Assembly: GCA_022825385.1 (NCBI GenBank) | Contig: JAJDWX010000033.1 | Location: 64,680-99,431, forward strand | Source: Rhodothermales bacterium | GTDB lineage: Bacteria > Bacteroidota > Rhodothermia > Rhodothermales > VXPQ01 | Direction: 5' to 3' | DNA length: 34,752 bases | Shown: positions 1-8,058 of the stretch, in pieces | Numbering within the stretch: position 1 is the stretch's first letter | Layout: the number at the start of each line of letters is the position of its first letter | The notes under the pieces: model-generated | Databases searched by the model: none | What the model was told of the DNA's origin: nothing | Seen by the model: the letters and a program-made list of their open reading frames with translations, nothing else | Translations under genes and position numbers: made by a program

Positions 1-174
1 GGCCACGACGCGCCTTGCCTCGGCCAGCATGGCGCGCGCCGTCCCCGTTTTCTGCCGAAACTGGATCGCGTCCGCGCCGCCTTCCGCAGCGAGGCGGGCC
101 AGCTCCGCAGGACGAAAACGCTGCTGGAAACGCAGGTCCGTCAATACATGCAGTCTTCCGACGCGCTGGTTCAT
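1..174 (-). CDS. ThiE/TenI-like thiamine phosphate synthase, N-terminal fragment
   Basis: Reading leftward from the ATG at 174-172 gives 58 codons with no stop before the window edge, so only the N-terminus is present. The protein has LHVLTD near residue 8 and AAEGGADAIQFRQK near residues 29-42. This matches the first strand and second strand of the ThiE/TenI TIM barrel (family pattern L-Y-V-I-T-D, then G-A-x-x-I-Q-x-R-x-K). ThiE couples HMP-pyrophosphate and thiazole phosphate to thiamine phosphate; TenI-like relatives act as thiazole tautomerases, and the fragment cannot separate the two. It starts 39 bases after the stop of the upstream reductase gene on the same strand, so the two may be co-transcribed. 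The family call rests on a short stretch. Confidence 0.7.
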   Translation of the reverse strand, partial: MNQRVGRLHVLTDLRFQQRFRPAELARLAAEGGADAIQFRQKTGTARAMLAEARRVVA

Positions 175-213
175 AGGGCGATCAGGCCTTGCGGCGAGCA
201 TTTTCCCGAACCA

Positions 214-1245
214 TCAGCCTGCGCCAGGAAAACAAGCGAACGCGCGCGGGACGGGAAGGTCCATCATGGTTTTGAGGCCCGGCGAGGCATGCAGGACCAG
301 CGGGATCGCATTCACCAGCGCAGCCACCGTGGCCGTATCCCCGAATATGCCCCCGCGAATCTCCAGATCGACCGGCGGATCGCCCGCCACGCGCACGGCG
401 TCGCGCGGATTTTCGGCCCCGACGAACATTTTCAAGTCCAGGGAAAGCACAGGACGCTCCTTCGCGTAGCCCGTGATGGCGTGATGGATCCCCGCCACGC
501 TTCCCGCCTCGACGGTCACGAAGGGCGTAGTGATTTCCCGATCCGCCAAAACCGGGTCCAGCCGCTCGTCCACGCGATCCAGGGACCAGCCGAGCCCCTT
601 CGCCACGAAAAGCAGCGATTCGCGCAGCCCGATATGCCCGAACATCCCCGTCGCCTTTTTCTCCTCGAACGCCGCCGCCGAGAGTCCGGCGCCTACCTTG
701 ATCTGAAGCGGCCGGCGACGCTTTCCTGCATCCACCACGCGCACGGCATGCACCTCCGAAACGTCGCAGCAAACGCCAGTCGCCATCAGCGCCAGCGTAT
801 CCATGGCATAGCCAGGATTTACGCCCGTGCCCACGACCGCCACGCCATGCGCCACGGCTTCCTCGTGCAGGCGGCGGCTGATTTCGGGGCGCCGGTCGTA
901 CGGAAAGGCCAGTTCTTCGGTAGAAGAAACCACCGGCGCGCCAGCCCGAATGCATTCCTCGAGCTGTCCGTGCATCCGGTCCAGAAAAGACGAGGTGGTA
1001 TGCAGCACGACGTCGGGCGCGATCTCGGCCAGCGCGGCGCCCGCATCGTCCCGCACCGTAACGCCGGTGGCGGGCGCATCCCCTCCCAGCAACTCCGCCA
1101 CGTCGCGGCCCGCCTTATCCGGATCTACGTCTACGGCGCCCGCCAGCGCCAACGAACCTGTAGCCTGTTTGGCCAGAATCGTTCGAATGCACGCCAGCCC
1201 GATCGGGCCGACGCCGTATTGAAGAACGCGTATGGGGGAAGACAT
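214..1245 (-). CDS. Dihydrodipicolinate reductase-fold NAD(P)H dehydrogenase, 2,4-diaminopentanoate dehydrogenase-like
   Basis: A 343-residue protein starting at MSSPIRVLQYG. The Rossmann nucleotide loop GVGPIG is at residues 11-16, SSTEELAFP at 107-115 and GTGVNPGY at 139-146, followed by a long C-terminal dimerisation/substrate domain. The SSTEEL and GTGVNPG motifs are typical of the Ord family (2,4-diaminopentanoate dehydrogenase, an enzyme of oxidative ornithine breakdown), which shares the DapB fold. True DapB enzymes are shorter, about 240-270 residues, and lack this C-terminal part. The ATG at 1245 was preferred because the nucleotide-binding strand begins five residues later; the frame stays open further upstream without family similarity. 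The gene lies 153 bases downstream of pruA on the same strand, so a role in amino acid catabolism is plausible. The substrate is inferred, not shown. Confidence 0.75.
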   Translation of the reverse strand: MSSPIRVLQYGVGPIGLACIRTILAKQATGSLALAGAVDVDPDKAGRDVAELLGGDAPATGVTVRDDAGAALAEIAPDVVLHTTSSFLDRMHGQLEECIRAGAPVVSSTEELAFPYDRRPEISRRLHEEAVAHGVAVVGTGVNPGYAMDTLALMATGVCCDVSEVHAVRVVDAGKRRRPLQIKVGAGLSAAAFEEKKATGMFGHIGLRESLLFVAKGLGWSLDRVDERLDPVLADREITTPFVTVEAGSVAGIHHAITGYAKERPVLSLDLKMFVGAENPRDAVRVAGDPPVDLEIRGGIFGDTATVAALVNAIPLVLHASPGLKTMMDLPVPRAFACFPGAG

Positions 1246-1333
1246 TGACAATTCGAATGGGTTGAGGTATCGGTTCCGGTTACGGGTTTGCCCGCCAGGC
1301 GCAAGCGCAATCCGACGCAGCGACAGCGCCTTG

Positions 1334-1341
1334 CAAACGTA
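1334..1341 (-). promoter_or_regulatory. Candidate Bacteroidota -7 box upstream of the reductase gene
   Basis: On the minus strand this reads TACGTTTG, an exact match to the TAnnTTTG -7 consensus of the Bacteroidota primary sigma factor. It lies about 90 bases before the start at 1245. I see no convincing TTTG -33 element at the expected distance, so this is a weak call. Confidence 0.25.
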
Positions 1342-1398
1342 TTGCATCCTGCCGATCTTTTCAGCGTCAGCACGGCGCGTTGCGGCGAGCGGTACAAG

Positions 1399-3024
1399 CT
1401 ACTTCATAAAGGGATAGGCAAAGTGGGTCGGCGGCGACAGATTCTCCTTGACGGTCCGGGGAGACGTCCAGCGCGTCAGATTGAGCGGCGAACCCGCCTT
1501 GTCGTTGGTGCCCGACTTGCGCGCGCCGCCGAAAGGCTGCTGGCCAACCACGGCCCCGGTCGGCTTGTCGTTGATATAGAAGTTTCCGGCGTTGTCCAGG
1601 AGCCGATCCGAGGTCTTGCGAATGACGTCCCTGTCCGTCGCGAACACAGCCCCCGTCAAGGCATAGGGGGAGGTCTGGTCCACCAGGTCCAGCATTTCTT
1701 CGTACCGGGCGTCCTCGTACGCAAAAACCGAAACGACCGGCCCGAATATCTCTTCCCGCATCGTTTCGTGCAAGGGATCCCGGACCTGAAACACAGACGG
1801 GGCAATAAAATACCCTTGTTCGTCGGCGTACGTCCCGCCATGCACCAGGTCTGTATCCGGGTGGGCGAGCGCCCGGTCGATATAGCCTGCAATGCGCCGA
1901 AACGCCGCCCGGTCAATCACCGCATTCACGAAATTTCCGAAGTCTTCGACCGGTCCCGTCTTGACTTCGTCCAGTTGCTCCGTCAAGGCTTGCCGGATGG
2001 CGGGCCAGCGCGAAGCGGGCAGGTAGACGCGCGACGCCGCAGAACATTTCTGCCCCTGGTACTCGAAACCGCCGCGCACGATGGCCGTGGCCACGGCAAG
2101 AGGCGGGGCGGAAGGATGCGCAATGACGAAATCCTTGCCCCCGGTTTCCCCCACGATGCGCGGATAGGCGCGGTATCGGTGGATGCGCTCGCCAATCATG
2201 CGCCACATATGCTGAAACGTCTTCGTCGAGCCGGTAAAATGCAGCCCGGCCAGATGCTCGGAGGCCAGCATGGGCGCGCCCGCCTCCGGGCCATCGCCGG
2301 GGAGCAAATTGACCACGCCCGGCGGCAACCCGGCTTCCTCCAGCAGGCGATACGTATGCCAGGCCGACAGGAGGGCGGTCGTGGCCGGTTTCCACAGAAC
2401 CACATTGCCCATCAGAACGGGGGCCGTCGCCAGATTCGCCTGAATCGCCGTAAAATTGAACGGCGTGATCGCCGCCACGAATCCCTCAAGCGCCCGGTAT
2501 TCCATACGGTTTCGGACGCCTTCCGAAGAAAGGGGCTGATCCGCTGCGATGCGCTCCGCGTACGCCGCATTGAATCGCCAGAAGTCGATCGTTTCGCAGG
2601 CCGCGTCGATTTCCGCCTGAAACGCGTTTTTGCTCTGCCCCAGCATGGTGGCGGCGTTCAGCGTATCCCGCCAGGGGCCGGAAAGCAGGTCGGCGGCCTT
2701 TCGGAAAATGCTCAGGCGCTCCGCCCAGGGCGTCCGCATCCATTCCCGCCGCGCCTTCAGCGCGCAACGTATGGCTTCCTCCACCTCGTCCGGACCGCAA
2801 CAATGCGCAACGGCGAGCAGCGCCTGGTGGTCGTGGGGCGCCCGGATTTCTACGGTTTTTCCCGTGCGCACGGCGCGGCCCCCGATCATCGCGGGAATTT
2901 CTATCGTTTCGCCCCGGAGCGCGACCAGTTTTTCCCCAAGGCGCCGACGCTCCCCGGAGCCGGGCGCGTACGCAAGCACAGGCTCGTTTGGGGGCAATGA
3001 AATTTCCGGCACGTTCGTATCCAT
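1399..3024 (-). CDS. pruA: L-glutamate gamma-semialdehyde (1-pyrroline-5-carboxylate) dehydrogenase
   Basis: A 541-residue aldehyde dehydrogenase that oxidises glutamate semialdehyde/P5C to glutamate with NAD+, the second step of proline catabolism and the exit of arginine/ornithine breakdown. The active site is complete: PFN at 188-190 (oxyanion Asn190), WKP with Lys212 for cofactor binding, FTGS at 263-266, general base Glu293 in GETGGKD, and nucleophile Cys327 in GQKCSAASR. Length and the EYQGQKCSA motif fit the stand-alone P5C dehydrogenase group of about 530-545 residues, not the bifunctional PutA. A GGAGG ribosome-binding site at 3034-3038 (minus strand) lies nine bases before the ATG and supports this start. 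No proline dehydrogenase gene is in the window. Confidence 0.95.
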   Translation of the reverse strand: MDTNVPEISLPPNEPVLAYAPGSGERRRLGEKLVALRGETIEIPAMIGGRAVRTGKTVEIRAPHDHQALLAVAHCCGPDEVEEAIRCALKARREWMRTPWAERLSIFRKAADLLSGPWRDTLNAATMLGQSKNAFQAEIDAACETIDFWRFNAAYAERIAADQPLSSEGVRNRMEYRALEGFVAAITPFNFTAIQANLATAPVLMGNVVLWKPATTALLSAWHTYRLLEEAGLPPGVVNLLPGDGPEAGAPMLASEHLAGLHFTGSTKTFQHMWRMIGERIHRYRAYPRIVGETGGKDFVIAHPSAPPLAVATAIVRGGFEYQGQKCSAASRVYLPASRWPAIRQALTEQLDEVKTGPVEDFGNFVNAVIDRAAFRRIAGYIDRALAHPDTDLVHGGTYADEQGYFIAPSVFQVRDPLHETMREEIFGPVVSVFAYEDARYEEMLDLVDQTSPYALTGAVFATDRDVIRKTSDRLLDNAGNFYINDKPTGAVVGQQPFGGARKSGTNDKAGSPLNLTRWTSPRTVKENLSPPTHFAYPFMK

Positions 3025-3073
3025 GACAGCGAGCCTCCATGTTTACGGGATGCAAAAGGGGGCGCAGCGAATA

Positions 3074-3097
3074 GTCTGCGGATACATACCCGCAGAC
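3074..3097. promoter_or_regulatory. Perfect 8-bp inverted repeat in the pruA/lolC divergent gap
   Basis: GTCTGCGG and CCGCAGAC are perfect inverted arms separated by ATACATAC. The site is 50 bases upstream of pruA and 143 bases upstream of the permease gene, inside the 215-base gap between two divergent genes. It could be an operator for a dimeric regulator of pruA or a hairpin in the pruA leader. No binding protein can be named from the sequence. Confidence 0.4.
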
Positions 3098-3239
3098 GGC
3101 CCGCAGGTTTTGCGCGGGGCGGGCCCGATTTTCGATTTTCTGCGAAAAAGCGAGGCAAAACATCTTGAGAACCAGCAAAGGCCCCGGCAAGTATCAAATG
3201 TTTCCCGTCCCTCTGCCATGGTAGTCCGCCGCCCGCGCT

Positions 3240-4496
3240 ATGCCTTCCCGTTTCGAACGTTTCATGGCGATGCGCTATCTCCGGTCCGTCCGCGGACAAG
3301 AGGAGGGAAGCCGTTTTGTCCGGTTTATTGCCTGGATCGCCGTAGCGGGGGTGGCCCTCGGCACGGCGGCGTTGCTGCTGGCGCTTTCGGTCGTGCGCGG
3401 ATTCGGCAACGAAATCGAAGCCAAGATCACCGGATTCGGCGCGCATGTGCAGGTGGAAACCTTCCGGGACGCGCCCATCGATCAGTCGTCGGCCATCCGG
3501 GATACGCTGGCCTCCATGGACGGCGTGGCGGACGCCGCCGTGGTTGTGCAGGAATTTGCGCTGCTTCGCAAGTCGCGGGAACATATCGAGGGCGTAGCGA
3601 TCCGGGGCACGGCCGCGCCGCCTGCCTGGTTTCTGGGGCAAATGACGGAAGGCGCTTTCGATACGGCGCCGGACAGCGCCGGACGCGCAGGCCTTGTCGT
3701 CGGCAAGGAACTGGCCGATTTGCTTCAGGTGCGGCCGGGGGACACGGTGACGTCGTTTTCCATGCGCGCCGCCTCCGGGGAAACCACGCCTTCCATGATG
3801 GGCCTGCCCGCGCCTCGGGCGAAAACCTTCCGCATTGCAGGCGTCTACGAAACGTCCCTGGCGCATTTCGATGCGCTGTACGTCTTTACGTCCCTCGGCG
3901 CCGCGCGGGCATTGCTTGCCTACGGCCCGGACCAGGCCACCCGCTTCGACGTCACGCTCGCCGCGCCGGGCAAGGCGCGCGAAGCCGCCGCAAGGATAGA
4001 AAACCGCCTGGAATTTCCCCTCATGGCGCGCAGCATCTATGACGTATACGGCGGGCTTTTCGCCTGGATTAACTTGCAGCGAAGCATTATCCCCGTCGTA
4101 ATCAGCATTATCGTTATCGTGGCGGCGTTCAACATCGTCGGGACGCTGCTGATGACCGTGCTCGAAAAAACGCGGGAAATTGGCGTACTCAAAAGCATGG
4201 GCGCTTCCATGCGATCCATCCGAAAACAATTCGTATGGTCTGGCCTGCTGATTGGCGCGACGGGCGTCGCCGCAGGGGAAGGCCTTGCCCTGATTCTGGT
4301 GCTGCTACAGGACAAGTACGGCCTCGTTTCGTTGCCAGAAGAGGCGTACTACCTGACGACGGCCCCCGTAGCACTGCATGTTTTCGACTTTCTGATCGCC
4401 GGCGCGCTCGCCATCGCGCTGTGCGCAGGAGCGGCGTACGCGCCGGCGCGCGCGGCGTCCCGCATCGAAGCCATTCGCGCCATCCGATTTCGTTAA
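3240..4496 (+). CDS. LolC/LolE-type lipoprotein-releasing ABC transporter permease
   Basis: A 418-residue inner membrane protein with the FtsX/LolC layout: one transmembrane helix at about 28-50, a large periplasmic domain at about 55-275, then three helices at about 284-308, 332-356 and 382-403. The signature KTREIGVLKSMGAS at 310-323, just after the second helix, is diagnostic for the family. These permeases work with a LolD-type ATPase to extract lipoproteins from the inner membrane for delivery to the outer membrane. No ATPase gene is adjacent. The TAA stop (4494-4496) is formed by the first bases of a MITE-like repeat. The end AIRAIRFR still resembles the usual family C-terminus, so at most a few residues were changed. 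Confidence 0.88.
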   Translation: MPSRFERFMAMRYLRSVRGQEEGSRFVRFIAWIAVAGVALGTAALLLALSVVRGFGNEIEAKITGFGAHVQVETFRDAPIDQSSAIRDTLASMDGVADAAVVVQEFALLRKSREHIEGVAIRGTAAPPAWFLGQMTEGAFDTAPDSAGRAGLVVGKELADLLQVRPGDTVTSFSMRAASGETTPSMMGLPAPRAKTFRIAGVYETSLAHFDALYVFTSLGAARALLAYGPDQATRFDVTLAAPGKAREAAARIENRLEFPLMARSIYDVYGGLFAWINLQRSIIPVVISIIVIVAAFNIVGTLLMTVLEKTREIGVLKSMGASMRSIRKQFVWSGLLIGATGVAAGEGLALILVLLQDKYGLVSLPEEAYYLTTAPVALHVFDFLIAGALAIALCAGAAYAPARAASRIEAIRAIRFR

Positions 4497-4754
4497 GGAT
4501 ACTCTGATCAAAGCCGCTTCGCTCAGCGCGTCACTATTGCGCGCAAAGACCGTCATGCCCGGATCATTGAAATCAGCAGAAAACACCGTAGATTCGTACC
4601 GTTGGGGACGTGACGCGCCCTTCGGGAGGCTGCGAGGGGCACGCTGGCTGTGTCATTCCTCATTATGTGGGGCCTGCCACATCGCTTCGTCATTCCTTGC
4701 CAGCGCACCCCTCGCATGCCTCTGAGCTTCGCGGATTTAATCAGAGTATCCTAA
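4494..4754. mobile_element. MITE-like repeat with imperfect terminal inverted repeats (copy 1)
   Basis: The left end (TAAGGATACTCTGATC, continuing to about 4525) is matched in inverted form by the right end (about 4720-4753, reading AGGATACTCTGATTAAATCC on the minus strand). Nested inside are a perfect 9-bp inverted pair GCGCGTCAC/GTGACGCGC (4526-4534 and 4610-4618), a 17-bp stem (4632-4648 with 4699-4715) and an inner 6-bp stem ATGTGG/CCACAT (4665-4670 and 4677-4682). GTCATTCCT occurs twice as a direct repeat. No convincing coding frame is present, so it would be non-autonomous. A near-identical copy of the right 143 bases, inverted, is at 34611-34752. Target duplication is unclear: TTA on the left, TAA/AAA on the right. 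The element fills almost all of the 303-base gap between the permease and the next gene. Confidence 0.75.
4632..4715. repeat. Long hairpin inside MITE-like copy 1
   Basis: GCGAGGGG-CA-CGCTGGC at 4632-4648 pairs with 4699-4715; apart from two positions that would be wobble or mismatched pairs the 17-bp stem is complete. A smaller stem, ATGTGG with CCACAT, sits in the loop. The structure could form in either strand and may act as a transcriptional or mRNA-stability element between the permease and the trp gene run. Confidence 0.6.
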
Positions 4755-4799
4755 AGGATATGCCGAACTAAAACCGCGCCTGCAACGCATTTTGCCGTT

Positions 4800-5276
4800 A
4801 TGCCTTCGATCATGGGAATAAAGGACCTGTTTCTGAACAAGGGATGGGCCGGAAAAACACGCTCCCGAGCGGAAACCGCCGCCCGGATCAACCCCCTTAT
4901 TCGCGCCCATTGCGCGTTGAATCATGCGCATGAACGCGCTGTGCGCGCCCTAGAAAACCGGGAAGCCGCGGGCGAACTGGCCGCGTTGCAGCGCATGGCC
5001 CGCATGGATACGGGCAAACTGAGCGAAATCGTGCTGAGCGCCGGGGGCGCGCCATTCAACGGCGCCGCCAGGGCGCCGGAGGCGTTCGGCCCCGGAGCAA
5101 GCGACCGCGAGATTGCGCAAGCGCTGGGCAAACTGGAAGGCGACTTCGAGCGCCTCCTCCGCGACGAAATGGAGATAGCGCACCAGATGCGTACGCGCGC
5201 CATCCTGTCCGCGGTGCTGAAAAACAGCAGCCATCGGCGGAAGTATGTGCGAAAACTGGCCATGCAGCGCCGTTAA
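4800..5276 (+). CDS. Small helical protein of unknown function at the head of the trp gene run
   Basis: A 158-residue, charged, cytoplasmic protein with no signal peptide or transmembrane helix. It looks nearly all-helical: helix-rich stretches at about 25-75 and 100-155 are separated by a Gly/Ala/Pro-rich linker at about 80-98. The pattern of paired helices with Glu and His at spaced positions (HCALNHAHER, RDEMEIAHQMR) recalls ferritin-like four-helix proteins such as DUF2383, but I cannot confirm the metal ligands and do not assign the family. A second in-frame ATG at 4812 is an equally possible start; neither has a clear ribosome-binding site. It ends 30 bases before trpS on the same strand, so it is probably co-transcribed with the trp genes. 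Confidence 0.65.
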   Translation: MPSIMGIKDLFLNKGWAGKTRSRAETAARINPLIRAHCALNHAHERAVRALENREAAGELAALQRMARMDTGKLSEIVLSAGGAPFNGAARAPEAFGPGASDREIAQALGKLEGDFERLLRDEMEIAHQMRTRAILSAVLKNSSHRRKYVRKLAMQRR

Positions 5277-5306
5277 TTCCCCAACCCCGCCTTGCGCCGC
5301 GCGCCC

Positions 5307-6374
5307 ATGCCTTCCGAACGCACCCGCTCGAACCTGTCTGATCCCGGCCTGTCCGCCCCTGGCCTGCCCGCAAGCAGCGAGGTGATCGTTTCTGGCATTC
5401 AGCCGTCGGGCGCGTTGCATTTCGGGAATTATTTCGGCGCGCTCCGGCAGCACATCCAGCTGCACAAAACGCACGAAGCCTGGTACTTCATCGTCAACTA
5501 CCACACGTTGACCACGCTTCGGGACCGGGACAAACTGAGGCGATACACGCTGGACGTGGCGCTTGATTACCTTGCTTTGGGCTTCGACCCCAAGGCCGCC
5601 TGCCTCTTTGCGCAAAGCGACGTCCCGGAAGTCACGGAACTGGCGTGGATTTTCAATAACCTGACCACGGTGTCCCAACTGGAGAAAGGCGTAGCCTACA
5701 AGGACAAGGTGGCGCAAGGCATCGCGGCCAACGCCGGGCTGTTTACCTATCCCGTGCTGCAGGCGGCGGACATTCTGATCTACGGGGGTACGCTGGTCCC
5801 GGTGGGGGCGGACCAGAAACAGCATATAGAAATGACGCGGGTCCTGGCCGAGCGGTTCAACCGTACGTATTGCCCGGAGGACGACCCGGTCTTTCCCGTG
5901 CCAGAACCCTGGATTCTGTCCGACGTGGCGGTCGTGCCGGGCCTGGACGGACGCAAAATGTCCAAAAGCTACGACAACGCCATCGGCATCTTCGAGGAGG
6001 GCAAGGCGCTCCGCAAAAAAGTGATGGGCATCGTGACGGATTCTACGCCGCTCGAAGCGCCGAAAGACCCGGAGCGCGACCATGTGTTCACGCTCATCCG
6101 GCTGTTTGCCGACAAGGAAACGCGGACGCGCATCGCCGAGGCGTACCGGGCCGGAGGATACGGATATGGGCACGCCAAAAAGGAACTGCTCCAGCTCGTC
6201 GACGAACATTTCGCGGAAGCGCGCCTGCGGAGAAAAGACCTGGCCCGCCGCCCGGACGACGTGTTCGACGTCTTGCGCGAAGGCGGACGCAAGGCCCGGG
6301 AACGCGCCTGCGAATACATGGAGCGCGTCCGGGAGCGCGTTGGATTGATCACCACGTATCGGGACGCCCCATGA
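5307..6374 (+). CDS. trpS: Tryptophanyl-tRNA synthetase
   Basis: A 355-residue class I aminoacyl-tRNA synthetase that charges tRNA-Trp. The HIGH-type motif appears within PSGALHFGNYFG (33-44), followed by GADQKQHIEMTR around 167-178 and the KMSKS loop intact at 217-221. Length is slightly above the usual 330-345 because of a Pro/Ser-rich N-terminal tail of about 23 residues. The ATG at 5307 was chosen over an upstream in-frame TTG at 5292. The gene overlaps trpG by four bases (ATGA, 6371-6374), so synthetase and biosynthetic genes are translationally coupled. This places charging and synthesis of tryptophan on one transcript. Confidence 0.95.
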   Translation: MPSERTRSNLSDPGLSAPGLPASSEVIVSGIQPSGALHFGNYFGALRQHIQLHKTHEAWYFIVNYHTLTTLRDRDKLRRYTLDVALDYLALGFDPKAACLFAQSDVPEVTELAWIFNNLTTVSQLEKGVAYKDKVAQGIAANAGLFTYPVLQAADILIYGGTLVPVGADQKQHIEMTRVLAERFNRTYCPEDDPVFPVPEPWILSDVAVVPGLDGRKMSKSYDNAIGIFEEGKALRKKVMGIVTDSTPLEAPKDPERDHVFTLIRLFADKETRTRIAEAYRAGGYGYGHAKKELLQLVDEHFAEARLRRKDLARRPDDVFDVLREGGRKARERACEYMERVRERVGLITTYRDAP

Positions 6375-6997
6375 TTCTCGTCATCGACAACTACGATTCG
6401 TTTACCTATAACCTGGTGCACCTCGTGGGGCGGCGCGCGATCGACCTGGAAGTGGTCCGCAACGACGCGCTGGACGTAGACGCCATACGCGAGCGGGCGC
6501 CTTGGGGCATCCTGATTTCGCCCGGACCCGGTCGTCCCGCCGAGGCGGGCGTCACGGAGGCCGTGGTGAAAGCGCTGGGGGCCTCCGTGCCGATCCTCGG
6601 CGTATGCCTCGGCCATCAGGCGATCGGCGAAGCGTACGGCGGCCGCATCGGGTACGCGCCGAGGCTCATGCACGGCAAGACGAGCGAAATAGCGCACGAC
6701 GGACGCGGCGTGTTTCGGAACGTGCCCAATCCGTTCACCGCCACGCGCTACCATTCCCTTGTGGTGGATCGCGCCAGCGTACCCGCCTGCCTGGACGTCT
6801 CCGCGGAAACAGACGACGGCGCCATTATGGGGTTGCGGCACCGGGAGCATCCGGTAGAAGGCATTCAGTTTCATCCGGAAAGCGTCCTGACGACGGAGGG
6901 GCCCCGCATCGTCGATAATTGGCTGGAAGACATCCTGGGCGACGTAGCGAAGGGCGCAGCAAGCGACGCCATGAAAGATGCGGCCGGCGCATCCTGA
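6371..6997 (+). CDS. trpG: Anthranilate synthase glutamine amidotransferase subunit
   Basis: A 208-residue class I glutamine amidotransferase that supplies ammonia to the TrpE chorismate-converting subunit. The N-terminus DNYDSFTYNLV (6-16), oxyanion loop PGPGRP (51-56), nucleophile Cys79 in GVCLGHQAI, and His168/Glu170 in FHPES are all present. It starts inside the trpS stop (ATGA overlap), and trpD follows after 20 bases. The partner trpE is not in the window; the subunit could also serve PabB in folate synthesis, as dual-use TrpG/PabA proteins do. The position directly ahead of trpD favours the tryptophan role. The C-terminal 15 or so residues are Ala/Asp-rich and probably disordered. Confidence 0.93.
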   Translation: MILVIDNYDSFTYNLVHLVGRRAIDLEVVRNDALDVDAIRERAPWGILISPGPGRPAEAGVTEAVVKALGASVPILGVCLGHQAIGEAYGGRIGYAPRLMHGKTSEIAHDGRGVFRNVPNPFTATRYHSLVVDRASVPACLDVSAETDDGAIMGLRHREHPVEGIQFHPESVLTTEGPRIVDNWLEDILGDVAKGAASDAMKDAAGAS

Positions 6998-7017
6998 CCC
7001 CGTTCCGCCCCGAAATC

Positions 7018-8058
7018 ATGCAAAAATACCTGAACATTCTTGCCGGCGGCGATGCGCTGCAAAGCGAAGAGGCCGAGCAGGCCATGCGCCTGTTGATGGA
7101 AGGCGCCTCGGAGCCGGAGTGCACGGCGGCCTTTTTGATGGGCCTCCGTACGCGCGGCGAAACGCTGGACGAACTGGTCGCGTTCGCGAAGGTCATGCGC
7201 GCCTGCGCCATCCCGGTGGAAACAGGGGACCCGGACGCCATCGACCTGTGCGGGACGGGCGGAGACGGCGCAGACACGTTCAACATCTCTACCGCCGCCG
7301 CGCTCGTATGCGCCGGGGCGGGCGTTACCGTAGCCAAGCATGGGAACCGATCCGTATCGTCGCAATGCGGCTCGGCGGACGTGCTGGAAACGCTCGGCGT
7401 AAAAACGGCGCTGGGCAAGGCAGGCGTCGAATATTGTTTCGAGAAGGCGGGCATTGCGTTCCTTTTCGCCCCGCTTTTTCATCCCGCCATGAAGCATGTC
7501 ATGCCCGTGCGCAAAAAACTCGGCGTCCGCACGTTTTTCAATATTTTGGGGCCTTTGTGCAATCCGGCCGGGGTGCGGCGGCAGTTGACCGGCGCCTTCG
7601 ACGAACAAACCGCCCAAACCATGGCGGCCATTCTGGCGCGCCTCGGCGCCCGCCGCGCGCTTGCCGTACATGCGCGAGACGGCCTGGACGAGGTGTCGCT
7701 TGCGGACGAAACGGCGGCCTTCGAAGTACGGGAGGATGCAGAAAGCGCGGCAGGCGCCGGTCCGGCGAAACGCACGCTCCGGCCCGAAGACCTGGGTTTC
7801 GCCCGCTGCGACCCGCGCGCGCTGAAAGGCGGCGACCGCCATGAAAACGCCCGCATCGTACAGGAGGCCCTGGCGGGCGAACCAGGACCGCGGCGCGACG
7901 CGGTCGCGCTCAATGCAAGCTATGCCCTGTGGGCGTCCGGGAAATTCGATTCGCTGGCCGCCTGCCGCAGCGCCGCCGATGAAAGCATCGATTCGGGCAA
8001 GGCGCAAGAGACGCTCCGGCGGCTGGCCCAGGCTTCGCACAACGCGCCCGCCTCATGA
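7018..8058 (+). CDS. trpD: Anthranilate phosphoribosyltransferase
   Basis: A 346-residue enzyme transferring phosphoribose from PRPP to anthranilate. The PRPP/pyrophosphate loop CGTGGDG is at 78-84, NISTA at 89-93, and the KHGNRSVSSQCGSAD signature at 107-121, with NILGPLCNP further on. These match the type III phosphoribosyltransferase family at its usual length. The start at MQKYLNIL fits the family N-terminus; an open frame upstream overlaps trpG and has no similarity. The stop overlaps the trpC start by four bases (ATGA, 8055-8058). Confidence 0.95.
   Translation: MQKYLNILAGGDALQSEEAEQAMRLLMEGASEPECTAAFLMGLRTRGETLDELVAFAKVMRACAIPVETGDPDAIDLCGTGGDGADTFNISTAAALVCAGAGVTVAKHGNRSVSSQCGSADVLETLGVKTALGKAGVEYCFEKAGIAFLFAPLFHPAMKHVMPVRKKLGVRTFFNILGPLCNPAGVRRQLTGAFDEQTAQTMAAILARLGARRALAVHARDGLDEVSLADETAAFEVREDAESAAGAGPAKRTLRPEDLGFARCDPRALKGGDRHENARIVQEALAGEPGPRRDAVALNASYALWASGKFDSLAACRSAADESIDSGKAQETLRRLAQASHNAPAS

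Noticed and set aside
4537-4725. A 62-codon open frame inside the MITE-like copy 1.
   Set aside because: It is a by-product of the repeat: low-complexity, Cys/Ser/Leu-rich translation across a hairpin, no ribosome-binding site and no similarity to a transposase.
5277-5306. A trp leader peptide, attenuator or T-box ahead of trpS.
   Set aside because: The gap is only 30 bases with no Trp-codon run or alternative hairpins, and none is visible in 4755-4799 either.
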